DNA from: Aurifilum marmelostoma
Lineage: Eukaryota; Ascomycota; Sordariomycetes; Diaporthales; Cryphonectriaceae
Direction of reading: 5' to 3'
Assembly (NCBI GenBank): GCA_027559495.1
Contig: JAMXSV010000004.1
Location: 795,001 to 859,000, forward strand
Length of the DNA stretch: 64,000 nucleotides
Every line of letters begins with the position of its first letter. The stretch's first letter is position 1. The notes below the pieces were generated by a model. The model was given only the letters and a program-made list of their open reading frames with translations, did not search any database and had not been told where the DNA came from. Both the position numbers and the translations under genes were made by a program. Below are positions 24,298 to 35,492 of the stretch, in pieces.

Positions 24298-27200
24298 ATG
24301 GCCACCATCCGCAGCCTCGACCATACAAAGTGCGTCTCTTCTGGCGCATACGCTCCTCTCCTCCTCCTCCTCCTCCTTCTTCCAAAGTACTGACCACCTC
24401 GCCCGGTCGCCGCGCAGGTCCGACACCGAGCTCGCCATCAACATCAAGAAGGCGACCAGCCCAGACGAGACGGCCCCCAAGCGCAAACATGTCCGCAGCT
24501 GCATCGTCTACACATGGGATCACAAGTCGGGCCAGGCCTTTTGGGCCGGCCTGAAAGTGTATGTTACGACCTCAATAACCCCCCCCCCCCGTTCCTTCCC
24601 CGTTCCACCCAATCCCACACGTTGCTTGCGCATTGCCAGCCTCGGTCGCTGTGCATCGTCGTCGGGTGCCGCCCGTGATCCCCTCTCCCAGTGGGCTGAC
24701 GAGACCTGCCCCCCTCCAACAGGCAGCCCATCCTCGCCGACGAGGTCCAGACGTTCAAGGCCCTCATCACGATCCACAAGGTCCTCCAGGAGGGCCACCC
24801 CCACGTCATCCGCGAGGCCCTGGCCAGCCGGGGCTGGATAGAGAGCCTCAACCGCGGCATGGCCGGCGAGGGCATGCGCGGGTACGGGCCCCTCATCCGC
24901 GAGTACGTCTACTTCCTGCTGGCCAAGCTCTCGTTCCACCAGCAGCACCCCGAGTTCAACGGCACCTTTGAGTACGAGGAGTACCTCAGCCTCAAGGCCA
25001 TCAACGACCCCAACGAGGGCTACGAGACCATCACCGACCTCATGACCCTCCAGGACAAGATCGACCAGTTCCAGAAGCTCATCTTCTCCCACTTCCGCAA
25101 CGTCGGCAACAACGAGTGCCGCATCTCGGCCCTCGTCCCCCTCGTCGCCGAGAGCTACGGCATCTACAAGTTCATCACCAGCATGCTCCGCGCCATGCAC
25201 TCCATGACGGGCGACGACGACGCCCTCGAGCCCCTGCGCGCCCGCTACGACGCCCAGCACTACCGCCTCGTCAAGTTCTACTACGAGTGCTCCAACCTGC
25301 GCTACCTCACCAGCCTCGTCACCATCCCCAAGCTGCCCCAGGACCCCCCAAACCTGCTCGCCGCCGACGACGGCGCCCCCCGCCTGCCCGACCGCCCCAA
25401 GCAGGAGATCGAGCGCGCCCCCACCCCGCCCCAGCAGCCCCCCCGGGCCGAGGAGCCCGACGAGATCTCCGAGTTCTGGAAGGGCGAGCTCGACCGCCAG
25501 AACCGCGAGTACGAGGAGCAGCAGCGTGTCCTCGAGGCCCAGCAGCTCGCCCAGCAGCAGGCCCAGCAGCAGGCCGCCCTCCAGGCCCAGCGCGACTTCG
25601 AGGAGCAGCAGCGCCGCCTCGCCGAGCAGCAGCGCCTGCAGGCCGAGGCCCTCCGCGCCCAGCAGGCCCAGTCCCTCACCCAGGGCCGCCTGGCCGAGCT
25701 CGAGCAGGAGAACCTCAACGCCCGCGCCCAGTACGAGCGCGACCAGCTCATGCTGCAGCAGTACGACCAGCGCGTCCGCGGCCTCGAGGGCGAGCTGCAG
25801 CAGCTCCAGGCCAGCTACGGCCAGCAGATGACCAGCAAGGACGACCAGATCCGCGCCCTCCAGGAGCAGGTCAACACGTGGCGCACAAAGTACGAGGCCC
25901 TCGCCAAGCTCTACTCGCAGCTGCGCCACGAGCACCTCGACCTGCTGCAGAAGTTCAAGTCGGCCCAGCTCAAGGCCGCCTCGGCCCAGGAGGCCATCGA
26001 CCGCCGCGAGAAGCTCGAGCGCGAGATCAAGACCAAGAACCTCGAGCTCGCCGACATGATCCGCGAGCGCGACCGCGCCCTGCACGAGAAGGACCGCCTG
26101 GGCGGCGCCAACAAGGACGAGGTCGAGAGGCTGCGCCGCGAGCTGCGCCTGGCCGCCGAGCGCGCCGACAACATCGAGCGCTCCAAGGGCACCGAGCTGT
26201 CCACCATGCTCGCCCGCTACAACCGCGAGATGGCCGACCTCGAGCAGGCCCTGCGCGACAAGACGCGCGCCCTCGAGGAGGCCCAGGACAAGATCCGCAG
26301 CGGCGGGTCCGACCTCGAGCAGCTCCTGCGCGACAAGGAGGAGGAGCTCGAGGTCTACCGCGCCGGCATGGACCAGGCCCTCGTCGAGCTCAACGAGCTG
26401 CGCGCCGGCCAGGGCGACGCCGACACGGCCATCGACGGCCAGATCGACGCCCTCATCGCCGCCAACCTCGACAAGATCAACGAGATCATCGACTCGGTCC
26501 TGCAGAGCGGCGTCGCCCGCGTCGACGACGCCATGTACGAGCTCGACTCGACCATGCAGGCCGGCAACCAGAACGCCTCGCCCTCGTACGTGCTCTCGCA
26601 GATCGAGAAGGCCTCGGCCAGCGCCGTCGAGTTCGCCACCGCCTTCAACAACTTCATCGCCGACGGGCCCAGCGCAGCCTACGCCGACCTCATCAAGGCC
26701 GTCAACGTCTACGCGAGCTCCATCGCCGACGTCTGCAACAACACAAAGGGCCTGACCCGCCTCGCCACCGATGACAAGAAGAGCGACGCCCTGATCGGCG
26801 GCGCCCGCCAGTCCGCCCAGGCCACCGTCAAGTTCTTCCGCGGCCTGCAGAGCTTCCGCCTCGAGGGCATGGACCCCATGCAGAAGACGGACGTGGTCGT
26901 CAACAGCATGAACGACGTCCAGCTCAACCTGCAGCGGCTCAACAAGCTCGCCGAGTCCTTCGCCCCCGGCTTCGGGAGGCTCGCCGCCGACAAGGGCGAC
27001 CTGGGCGCCCTGGTCGAGTCGGAGCTCTCCAAGGCCGCCGACGCCATCGCCGCCGCCGCCGCCCGCCTCGCCAAGCTCAAGAACAAGCCCCGCGACGGCT
27101 ACTCGACCTACGAGCTCAAGGTCCACGACTCGATCCTCGACGCCGCCCTGGCCATCACCGACGCCATCGCCCGCCTCATCAAGGCCGCCAGCGCCACCCA

Positions 27201-27708
27201 GGACGAGATCGTCCAGGCCGGCCGCGGCTCCTCGTCGCGCACCGCCTTCTACAAGAAGAACAACCGCTGGACCGAGGGCCTCATCTCGGCCGCCAAGGCC
27301 GTCGCCACCTCGACAAACACGCTCATCGAGACGGCCGACGGCGTGCTGTCGGGCCGCAACAGCCCCGAGCAGCTCATCGTCGCCTCCAACGACGTCGCCG
27401 CCTCCACCGCCCAGCTCGTCGCCGCCTCCCGCGTCAAGGCCGGCTTCATGAGCAAGAACCAGGAGGCCCTCGAGCAGGCCTCCAAGGCCGTCGGCGCCGC
27501 CTGCCGCTCCCTCGTGCGCCAGGTCCAGGCCATGATCAAGGACCGCATGGGCGACGAGGAGCAGGTCGACTACGCCAAGCTCGGCGCCCACGAGTTCAAG
27601 GTCCGCGAGATGGAGCAGCAGGTCGAGATCCTGCAGCTCGAGAACGCCCTGGGCGCCGCCCGCCGCCGCCTGGGCGAGATGCGCAAGATATCCTACCAGG
27701 AGGAATGA
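24298..27708 (+). CDS. SLA2: Sla2/End4, HIP1R-type clathrin–actin adaptor of endocytosis
   Basis: Three exons: 24298–24329, 24418–24558 and 24723–27708, joined by gtgcgt…cag and gtatgt…cag introns. They total 3159 nt and encode 1052 aa, the usual length for filamentous fungal Sla2. An ANTH lipid-binding domain covers about residues 1–270 (ELAINIKKATSPDE; KHVRSCIVYTWDH; EVQTFKALITIHKVLQEG). A Gln/Glu-rich coiled coil follows at about 330–640 (EEQQRVLEAQQLAQQQ). The C-terminal 200 residues form the I/LWEQ (THATCH) actin-binding module, ending in a Leu-zipper-like helix (EMEQQVEILQLENAL). The family links plasma-membrane PI(4,5)P2, clathrin light chain and F-actin during patch internalisation. 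Sla2 is the standard flank of ascomycete mating-type loci, and MAT genes follow 6 kb downstream. Codon use is strongly C/G-ending. Confidence 0.97.
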
Positions 27709-28486
27709 GTCAGAGGAGAGAGACAACAGATGAGAGAAGAAGGAAAGAGAGGGTGTAAGGGGGGAAATCAACTGCCCACTATGTTATTATATCACCTGGA
27801 TGGATCCTCCTGGTAACTACTACTTCTATGATCACCTACACTACCACCATCAACAACCACTGCTACTACTAGTACCACTTTTATTACTGCAGCTACTAGA
27901 GTGAAGACGCGAGGAACCCGGATCAATCGGTAGTGAGTGTATAGCTAACATTGACTTGTCCGTCCCATCGAATTCCGAGTGTTGTTTTGCTGCATTGGAC
28001 CCTCAAGTAGTAACCAAGAGTATTGATATCATGACAGACACGACAAGACACCCAAAACAAGACTGGGCAGATACATAATTGATACCACCATTCAATAAAT
28101 GAAACGAGTCAGTAACAGGATACTCCATTATTCCATCACCCGTCACCAAGTGTAAAGACCCCAATCCATCACCAACGTTCGAAGGGAAAGGGAATGAAGA
28201 AGGATAGGAGGTTCATTTCCCATATTCAGACCAGGTAAAGGAATGAGATGTGTGACTAGAGCAGACGAAGACGGAAACGACAGAATATCCTGAGAAGTCT
28301 AGAGTAACTGACAAAGACGATCCAAAGAAAAGCAAAAAAGAAAAAATAGTCAATATCATGTGTGCGTGCACATGCATGTACGTCGCACCAGACTGGGACG
28401 ATGCTGTCAGCTCCCATAACTTGACGACACAACAAGGGAAAAGAAGACATCCAATCAGACTCACCAGAGAAGACATTGATGGCAAT
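27709..28486. other. Intergenic between SLA2 and the small orphan gene
   Basis: AT-richer than its neighbours, with no open frame of note. It probably contains the 3' UTRs of two convergent genes (SLA2 on plus, the orphan on minus). Confidence 0.6.
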
Positions 28487-29105
28487 TCAGATAACCCTGC
28501 CGAAGGTGTAGTTGCCCATGACCTCGTCCTCGTCAGACTCGAAACCAGCAGCAGCCGACTCGCCGGCAGCGCCCGAGGGGAACTCGGCATGACCAGGCGA
28601 AGAGGGCGCCGAGTCCTCATCCTCACTGCTGGAGGGGGAGGAGAAGAAGGAGCAGGGCTCAGCTGGCGCCCGCTGAGCGGCAGACTCGGACGCCTGGCCC
28701 GCGTCGGGTCCAGCAGACGCACCAGCTCCGGGCGCGGCTGGGCCAAAGGACTCAGCCGTCTGGGCCGCGGCGGCAGCAGCAGCAGGGCGGAAGGCGGCCC
28801 CCCTCTGCCTGGCCGGGTCCGCCCGCGGACGAGGCGGGCGCGGCGGTGGTGGCAGGCGCCTGGCTGGGGCCGGCCGAGATGTGGTGGTTGGCCTGGATGA
28901 GCGGGTGGAACCGGGCGTGCCAGCGCATGTCTCCGCTGGCCGTGGGGTGCGGCTCCGTCGTGGAGGACGGAGGGGGCGGGCCGGTCGAGACGCGGGTGGA
29001 GCTGTACTCGACGACGAGCACGGCGCCCGGGAAGACGAAGATGGTGACGTTGTTGGTGAAGTTGATCACCGTCGGGACGCCGGTGTTGGAGATGTTGTCG
29101 GACAT
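28487..29105 (-). CDS. Small orphan protein, frame broken at a G6 run
   Basis: The start at 29105 has a good context (cacaatgtcc). The first frame gives MSDNISNTGVPTVINFTNNVT…, a hydrophobic strand-like patch (VTIFVFPGAVLVVEY), a Pro/Ser linker and MRWHARFHPLIQANHHI, then runs into a Cys stretch and stops at 28752. Just before that, at the G6 run (plus-strand 28798–28803), another frame becomes coding-like: Ala-rich, then an acidic tail (SSSEDEDSAPSSPG … FESDEDEVMGNYTFGRVI) ending at TGA 28487. The full span is 619 nt, one base more than 206 codons, so removing one G restores a single 205-aa frame. No intron explains the shift. I do not recognise the family. It lies between SLA2 and MAT1-1-1; whether it belongs to the idiomorph is unknown. 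Confidence 0.5.
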
Positions 29106-30648
29106 TGTGGACAGGCTGGGAGAGACGGTGTCAACAGGGGTGATTACCACAAGAGAAACAGGGGGAGTCATCTTGGTAACGCCTTGTGCTCACTCTTGCT
29201 GGTCAAACGCCTGTTGTGCGAGGTTGTGTCTTGCTTGTCTCGGGTGGTTGTTGTTGTTGTTGTTGTTGCTAAGGTGCCACTGGTCTTTGTCAGCAGGTGT
29301 TGATATTGAGCTTGGTGATGCGTGTCTTGTGCTGTGACTTGTTCAAGCACAATATACATGGACGATACAACACAAGACGAGTGGTATATGGAAAGGGGGG
29401 GGGGGTTCAACAGGCTGGAAGAGAGAGATGAGTCAAGTCAGGGCGCCGTCTCTTACCAATACTTGGGAGGCTGTGCGTGTGTGCGTGTATGTGTGTCTGT
29501 CTATCGTTCGGGGGGGATCCTCAACACAACGAGGTGGTGTCAGGAGCAGTCGAGAGGGAGGGGAAGAAGAGGAGGAGGTGTCAGAATAAATAGTTCATGG
29601 GTCAAGGTGCAGGCCCTTGCCACCGTGCATTGCTACATTGCTCACAGGTGCGGTTCTTTCGTATGGCCTCCGGGGGTCCTTGTCCTTCTGTTGAGGGCGA
29701 CGGTTGATTACGCCGCCGCACAGATCCAACTGTTGAGCTGATCAACAAAGATGGCGTTCGTTCTGTCACATTCTTTGACCACAGTGCCCACCCGTCAGAT
29801 GCGGTATCAACAAGGCAACAGGCCAGAGCGCAAGGCAAAATGCTCTCCATGTGGGTCACTTTTCAATACGAGGCGTCACAGGTAGCATTGGACTTGCAAA
29901 GGTACACGAATAGTAGCGATTGCGGCCCCTCCTTCGCTGCCCAGTGTCGCACAATGGCGTCCTGTCTATCTCTCGCTCAGGGAACACCCAGGCTTGTCTC
30001 TCTGATTGCGCTGTGAATCGACAGAGATTGCAGCAGCAGGCTCGCTGCCCCCACCCTCCCCTGCTTTTTGACATCAGCGGGCGCAGCCTTCGATGCCAGA
30101 AACTGTCATGCCTGTAAACTCGCCTATGTCCTTTATGATGCTGTTAATCGGAAGGACATAGCTGATGTCCTGGCGCGGGTCCCAAGGCATAGAATGGTCA
30201 CCGCCGCCCCAGGGAATCCCCATATTAACTGCTCCTCGGTCTCGAGGGCCATCAACATCCTCTCGCTGGGTTGGGGGGATGGTGAACACCGCCGACCCGC
30301 TATCTCCTCCCCCCCCCCCCTGGAGAAGGGATCACGCTCAATACCAACCACACAGGAATCTCGGCAGAGGAGTTTGGTAATGCCATTGGTCTCCCAGTGA
30401 TATGAATAAACATGGTTCAGAAAGCCGTATGTGCATCCAGTAGCCATCCCACACTTGAAAACATACAATAAATCGGAATCAGACCCTGCTTGGGCAAGCC
30501 CTCTCGGTTACCTTGCTAGATCTCAACTCCCGCGACCTAATCCACCACGGCAACGGTAGGGCCACCGCCAGGGCCAGAGACAGAGGCAGCAAAATCCAAG
30601 ACTTGCGTCACTGTGAAGTACTTTTTGAACCGAGCAACGGCGGGGTTC
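29106..30648. other. Intergenic, no gene seen
   Basis: A TTG triplet run at about 29247–29269, a G11 run near 29395 and a C10 run near 30311 are present. No supportable open frame. Confidence 0.5.
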
Positions 30649-32203
30649 TCAAAGCAATGAAGACCCAAATACACCAGAGTTATTGCAATCAACAATGCAG
30701 CCGGCCCTGTCCAGATATTTGAATAGCTCAAAGGACAAGCTCCCAACATAGGCGTAGTTTTCCATGGGCGCGCTGGTGGTGCTGCTCGGAACACTCTTCT
30801 CCTCGGGGGGCTCCAGAGACACGAGAGCCCAGTCCCGGCGTGCATTATGTACCACGCCGATCTCTGGTGATGCGCTGAGGGTACCAATGACAGGTGGGCT
30901 GGAACGGAGGACTTCGCAGGATGAGATGCAATCGCTGAGCTCCTCTAGCCTACTTGCCCGGGTCTGGAGGTACGACTCGAATATTTGGCCCCGGGGGGAG
31001 GGGGGCGAATCATCATGTTCGCGTGCTAACTCAAGTCTGAGATTCTCCACCGCCTTTGAGCAAAATGCATGCTCAATCTCTGCACCGAGAACGTAATTCT
31101 CAAGTACCTTTGGACTCGGCTGAGTAGCCTTGATGGGACTGGAACCAGAAGAAGCCTCATGCTCGCTGCCCGTGGTGCTGCTGAGGCGCATGATGGGGCT
31201 TGAGAGATCACCTCCGAGGAGAACGTGCCGATTGGTAAGAAGAGCATGAATCGATCTGGCCGACGTCCTGTTAGTTACAGCAGTGGTGTCTCCGGACGGC
31301 TTCAGAGACAGGTATAGACCTGAGGAGCTAGCTCGGGAGGGATTATCGCTGGTCGAGATAGCCTGGCCAAGGCATGTGGTAAATGGCATGATCTGATCGA
31401 AGCGCAGAGTTAGCCAGTGCCGGTCCAAAAGGGCTACCGAAGCTTCTAGAAAGCGAGTTGTTAGGTCTGGCAGTAGATACACCGAAGACATGAGAATCTA
31501 TCTACAAGGGCAACATGCTCTTCTTGGACTCAAATGCGGGTAGAGAAGACGCCTTGGGACGAAGATCGTGTTCAAACACCAGGCAGTGAAGGTTGTCAAC
31601 ATCCAGACCAAAGTCAACATGTAAGAGACGGCGACACCTGTAGGCCAAGCGCATTCCCAGGTGCCAGCTCAAGCTTTCAGGCCTGACTCTGATGACCAGT
31701 GACAGTTGCGTTCCTGATTCCGCTTCCCAAAGCGCAGTAGGTCGAAGCCAACAAGCTGATCGGCGCGGCATGTGCCCTCTGTTGGGGCGCAAAGCTGTTG
31801 TTACTGGCCCTCTCGTCGTTACAAAGGGCGACCACGGGATGGGACGTGCACGAACTGTTGGTTGAACAGATCAAAAGGCAAGGGCCTTCCAGTTGGTCTC
31901 GCGGTCAAGGAACAGGGGTTCGGTAGTGCCACGGAGGTCTCCAAAGGGTAGAAGGAAGCAAAAGTTATCCAGGACCCATTTTGGGGGACAGGGAGGTGGA
32001 CAGAAGTCGTCTCGATGCTGATCAGTGGAGTACGAGGCAATGCCGCTATTACTGGTGTTATTGTCGTCCGTAGCCCTCCTGTCAGGACTTGGCCCTGGGG
32101 TACTGTCCGATAACGGTGACAACAAGCAGTCAAGGAACGGTGGAGTCGTGACACTGTAGCTGTAGTAATTATCCTTATGTTGCTGGGTTTTGAATGCGGA
32201 CAC
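30649..32203 (-). pseudogene. Broken gene resembling a fungal trypsin-like protein family
   Basis: Three successive open pieces on the minus strand read like one protein. Piece 1 (32203–31871; …PPKWVLDNFCFLLPFGDL, FLDRETNWKALAF) ends at an in-frame TGA. The same frame continues to 31502 with LSLVIRVRPESLSWHLG and LAYRCRRLLHVDFGLDVDNLHCLVF. Piece 3 (31491–30649), in a different frame, has FTTCLGQAIS, then HALLTNRHVLLGG with a trypsin-like His context, an arginine/glutamate-rich helix region, IGVVHNARRDWALVSLEP and NYAYVGSLSFELFKYLDR, then stops. This order matches, from memory, a family of usually uninterrupted fungal hypothetical proteins with a T-x-R-H-V motif; the C-terminal part of that family is absent. 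One nonsense codon, one frame change and a truncated end suggest a pseudogene. Family assignment is inference. Confidence 0.45.
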
Positions 32204-33809
32204 TCTGCTGTGGGCAACAGATGTTTATCGAAGAGAAAGCTGCTGGAAAGAATGTTATTGGGAAGAAAACAGTCGTGGGGGAAGGTTACCTTGGGGGAGG
32301 AATTTGCTCCAGTAACAACAGCATGTCACCATCACATGTCTGGAGTTTTGGTCAACATCTCTGGGCAACTGCGATCTTCATGACACTAAATCCCATACGA
32401 GTCATCATATCGAGGACCTTTTGTTCCATGACGACGCCAGGATTTGGGTCACGGCCTGCAAAGGAGGACAGACGTCCAGTTGCACTTGCCTGCGGTCAGG
32501 GACGGCTGGTCAGGCATGGTTTCCTTTCTTTGGGTTGCCCCAGCCTTACCCACCACACATCTCCTCTATGGCCTCTTTCTCGCTGTGCTCATCTTCGTCC
32601 CTGTCTTGTCTCCCTCGAGAAGTATCCTGCCTCACACCCCACCCCAGACCATTTTTGGTCATCTCTTCTTCCAAATTCTGGGTTCGTATTTTTCGCTCAA
32701 TCTGCCCTTTAGGAAGGTCCATAAATTTGCTTGGATCGACGGCCCTCGGCCGTAGTGCCAAGAGCCCTGGGTTGGGCGGGCGCGGACTTGTGTGCGGCAT
32801 ATGGTAGCGGCTTGAAGGTAGCTGTGGTGATCGAGTAGGAGTGCCTGCTGATTCGCCCAGCCCCGGGACCGACAAAGAATGTTTTGCCCAGGGCAAGGAC
32901 GAGAAGATCCTTCGCCTTTCTTAGCTCGACGAGGATACCCTTCCACGCTTCTAGCTTGGCTTGGACGAGAACGATGGTTATGGTGCTCTCTCTACTTGGA
33001 CCGGGGGCAGCGGGGACCCAGTATCCTGGTGGGGTGGATGGTCCACTGAGGGGCCCCCCGGGGCTAGGTCCAGCCGTCACAGCAGCGCTATAGTAAGTAA
33101 GCTTTCTGCATGCGGAGCCTGGAAGTGGGACTTCGCCCGCAGGCCCATTTTCAGCCGCATCTTGCACCTCAACTCCATCACCATAAACCCCCCCCCCCCC
33201 AAAAAGGACCAACGGTTCGCCTGACCGTCCCGCTTGACCAGCCCCAAGTACAGAACAGACAAAGAAATCAATCATACCATTGCGAAAGGACTGCCCCTCC
33301 CAGCCTACTTCTTCATTTCCCCCCTAGACTATCGTAAAGGGCGCGCAGATCCTCGCCCCCCCTTCTTTGTAGTCACCGGAACCAACGCCCGTTTTGTGAC
33401 ATGTCGATCACCACTCGCCGCCTATCCCCCATCCCTTTTTGCCTCTTCATCTCTCTCGTGCGCGCAGGCGCTATGGCACTTGCGGTTGGTAATTTAAGGC
33501 GCAGCGTCTAGACGCATTTTGGTTAGAGTCATGACCGTGTCTGGAATTTTGGTGTGTTTTTTCGTAGACAAAAGTACTATGGCGGTGTGCTATGGAATCT
33601 TGACTATGGGGATGTTTGTCACAGCAGCAACATCATCCCCAGCCCCGGTATCCCTTTGGTGCCCTTGCCGCCCGTCAGGGGTAGCGCCAGTCTCAATGTT
33701 CCACCGTCCCAAGCAGTACTCTCTTCTCGATTGAAGTGAGTATCCCCATTTCCTTTGTGTCTTGTGCAAAGCCAATCCCAGCCCAAATCCGTAGTATGAC
33801 ACTCATCCA
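32204..33809. other. Intergenic before MAT1-1-1, no firm gene
   Basis: The longest minus-strand frame (33275–32709) starts across a G10 run and has one helical-looking segment but no domain. I do not call it. A C10 run lies at 33191–33200. MAT1-1-1 transcription ends into this region. Confidence 0.5.
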
Positions 33810-35048
33810 TTACTGGAGAAGGAAGGCGTCGAAATCATCGTCGCCGAAGGAAGTAGGCATGACGAATGCGTCCATGTCGACATTCTCTATGTCGACTCTG
33901 TCATCTTCGTTCTTGGCTGCATTCTCTAGAGATATATGGTCAGCGGTGCCACTTGAGATTGAAATCAAGAATGGGTATGAGTCAAGCAACGTACCGGCCT
34001 CAAACTGGGCCTGAGTCATTTGGCCACTGAGGTTGGTCCATATGTTTGGTTGGCCGAAGTCGTAAGTGCGGACAGAGTGTTCGATGTTGGGAAAGTCGAC
34101 AGAGCCATCTTGGGGCTGGGCTTGGTGAGCCGTGATGGTGTCCCACTTGAAGCGTTGGTGAGTCTGAGGTCCCTGACCCACGACCAGGGAGGGGTCGAAG
34201 TTGGTGATGTCCTCGACATTGATGACATTGACTCCAGAGGCCAAGATGCTGTGGTTCGGGTTCACGCCCAGGACGCCAGCGAACGTAGCCACGGGATTGT
34301 AGTTCATCTGCTCAACGAGACCAACAGCAGATCTGCCAGCCTCGCCCAGGGTATCATCCTGGGAGAAGAAGTCCTGGCGCATGTTGACCGTCATGATGTG
34401 CAGTCGGCGCTGGTTCATCGTAGTGACGAGTTGGGAAGGATTGTCGAGGGGCAGACCACGCGAGATGAGCTGTTGCAGGAGGCCGACGTCATCAATGTCG
34501 GTGGCAGGAGGGATAGCAACAGGGGGCGGTGCAAGCTGCACGAGGACCACTTGGCCGTTGGGCCGACGCCCAAGAGTTGTATTGTAGACAAGAGACCAGG
34601 CGTCTGGCATAACGACGCCACAGATGGTGCCAGCGAGGCTCAGGTACTCGCGGATGTCACAATACTCAGAGTTGTCGCGGATGAAGGTCCAAACCCGGGC
34701 CATGACTGCATAGCTGATCTTGTGCTGCTCGCGAGCCCACATTTGTCGAACCAAGCGAGACCGGTGCGACTGGGTGTAATCACGGTAGATGCGATTCATC
34801 ATAGCTGGGAAGCATATGTGAGAAACATGAGAGTCAAAAAGACAAGGGAAAAGGAAAGGTAACGGAAAGATGATGGGGGATCAAGACTCACATCGATAGA
34901 GGACGAAGGAATTGACCGGCTTCCTGGCTTTGGTTCCTCCAGGAGCGACCTCAGTCTCTTTGGTTGCATTGTCCTGCTTGCCTCCAATACTGTTGATCAT
35001 TTGCATAGTAGACGAATAATGCAGGGGAGGAGAGGCGTTCGACTCCAT
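33810..35048 (-). CDS. MAT1-1-1: MAT1-1-1 alpha-box mating-type transcription factor
   Basis: Exon 1 (35048–34892) ends in a gtgagt donor; the acceptor cccag at 34805 opens exon 2. This intron sits inside the alpha-box, the classical position. A second 69-bp intron (gtacgt at 33994 to ctctag at 33926) is likely; because 69 is a multiple of 3, the frame stays open whether or not it is removed (360 aa spliced, 383 aa unspliced). The alpha-box starts at residue 41 (ARKPVNSFVLYRS) and continues through MMNRIYRDYTQSHRSRLV, QMWAREQHKISY and MARVWTFIRDNSE. The C-terminal part is acidic and disordered, ending DDDFDAFLLQ, a plausible activation tail. The family determines MAT1-1 identity and drives pheromone and receptor genes in the nucleus. 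It is divergent from MAT1-1-2 with a 444-bp shared upstream region. Confidence 0.95.
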
Positions 35049-35492
35049 CTTGAAGCCTCAGGAGGATGCACGTAAGATGGTGTGGATGCAGGATGCAGAG
35101 TAAGGTCTGAAAGCAAGATTCAGCTGCTCAGAATTCAGACGCTCAATCTTGCAGTCAGGTTTGTCGGTTGGAAGGAAGGAAAAGAATTTTGGAGGGAGAG
35201 AGGGAGGCCAGCTCTGGTATTTAAAGGGTGGAGACGCGTAGGAATAAAGAACAATGCTTACTCACAATGCAAAGTCAAGACGTTTCGTCCGATATCCCGC
35301 GCACGTAAATTTGCTTGCTGGAAGGTTCGAGCTTTTTCCTCCAGCATGCGCCAGATACTACATATAACCGTACAATCTTGGTCATTTGACTTCCTTCTTT
35401 CTCCTCCTCACATTCCTCCTCCCTGTTTTCGTGTCTTTCCTCATCTATCTTCGGTTTCGGTGCCACCAATCCAATCTACCCAGCCATCTTCC
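35049..35492. promoter_or_regulatory. Divergent promoter of MAT1-1-1 and MAT1-1-2
   Basis: This 444-bp gap separates the two start codons and must carry both promoters. A tatttaaa element at 35218–35225 contains the palindrome tttaaa and could serve either direction; it lies about 170 bp from the MAT1-1-1 start and 270 bp from the MAT1-1-2 start. A CT-rich leader (about 35385–35440) precedes MAT1-1-2. I did not identify a specific HMG or alpha-box binding site. Confidence 0.6.

Noticed and set aside
24520..27771. A 1083-codon open frame on the minus strand across SLA2
   Set aside because: It is the antisense shadow of SLA2, open only because SLA2 uses almost exclusively C/G-ending codons; the product is a featureless Leu/Val/Gly/Ala string.
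32709..33275. A 188-codon minus-strand frame near MAT1-1-1
   Set aside because: It crosses a G10 run, has only one helix-like segment and no recognisable motif; chance or relic cannot be told apart.
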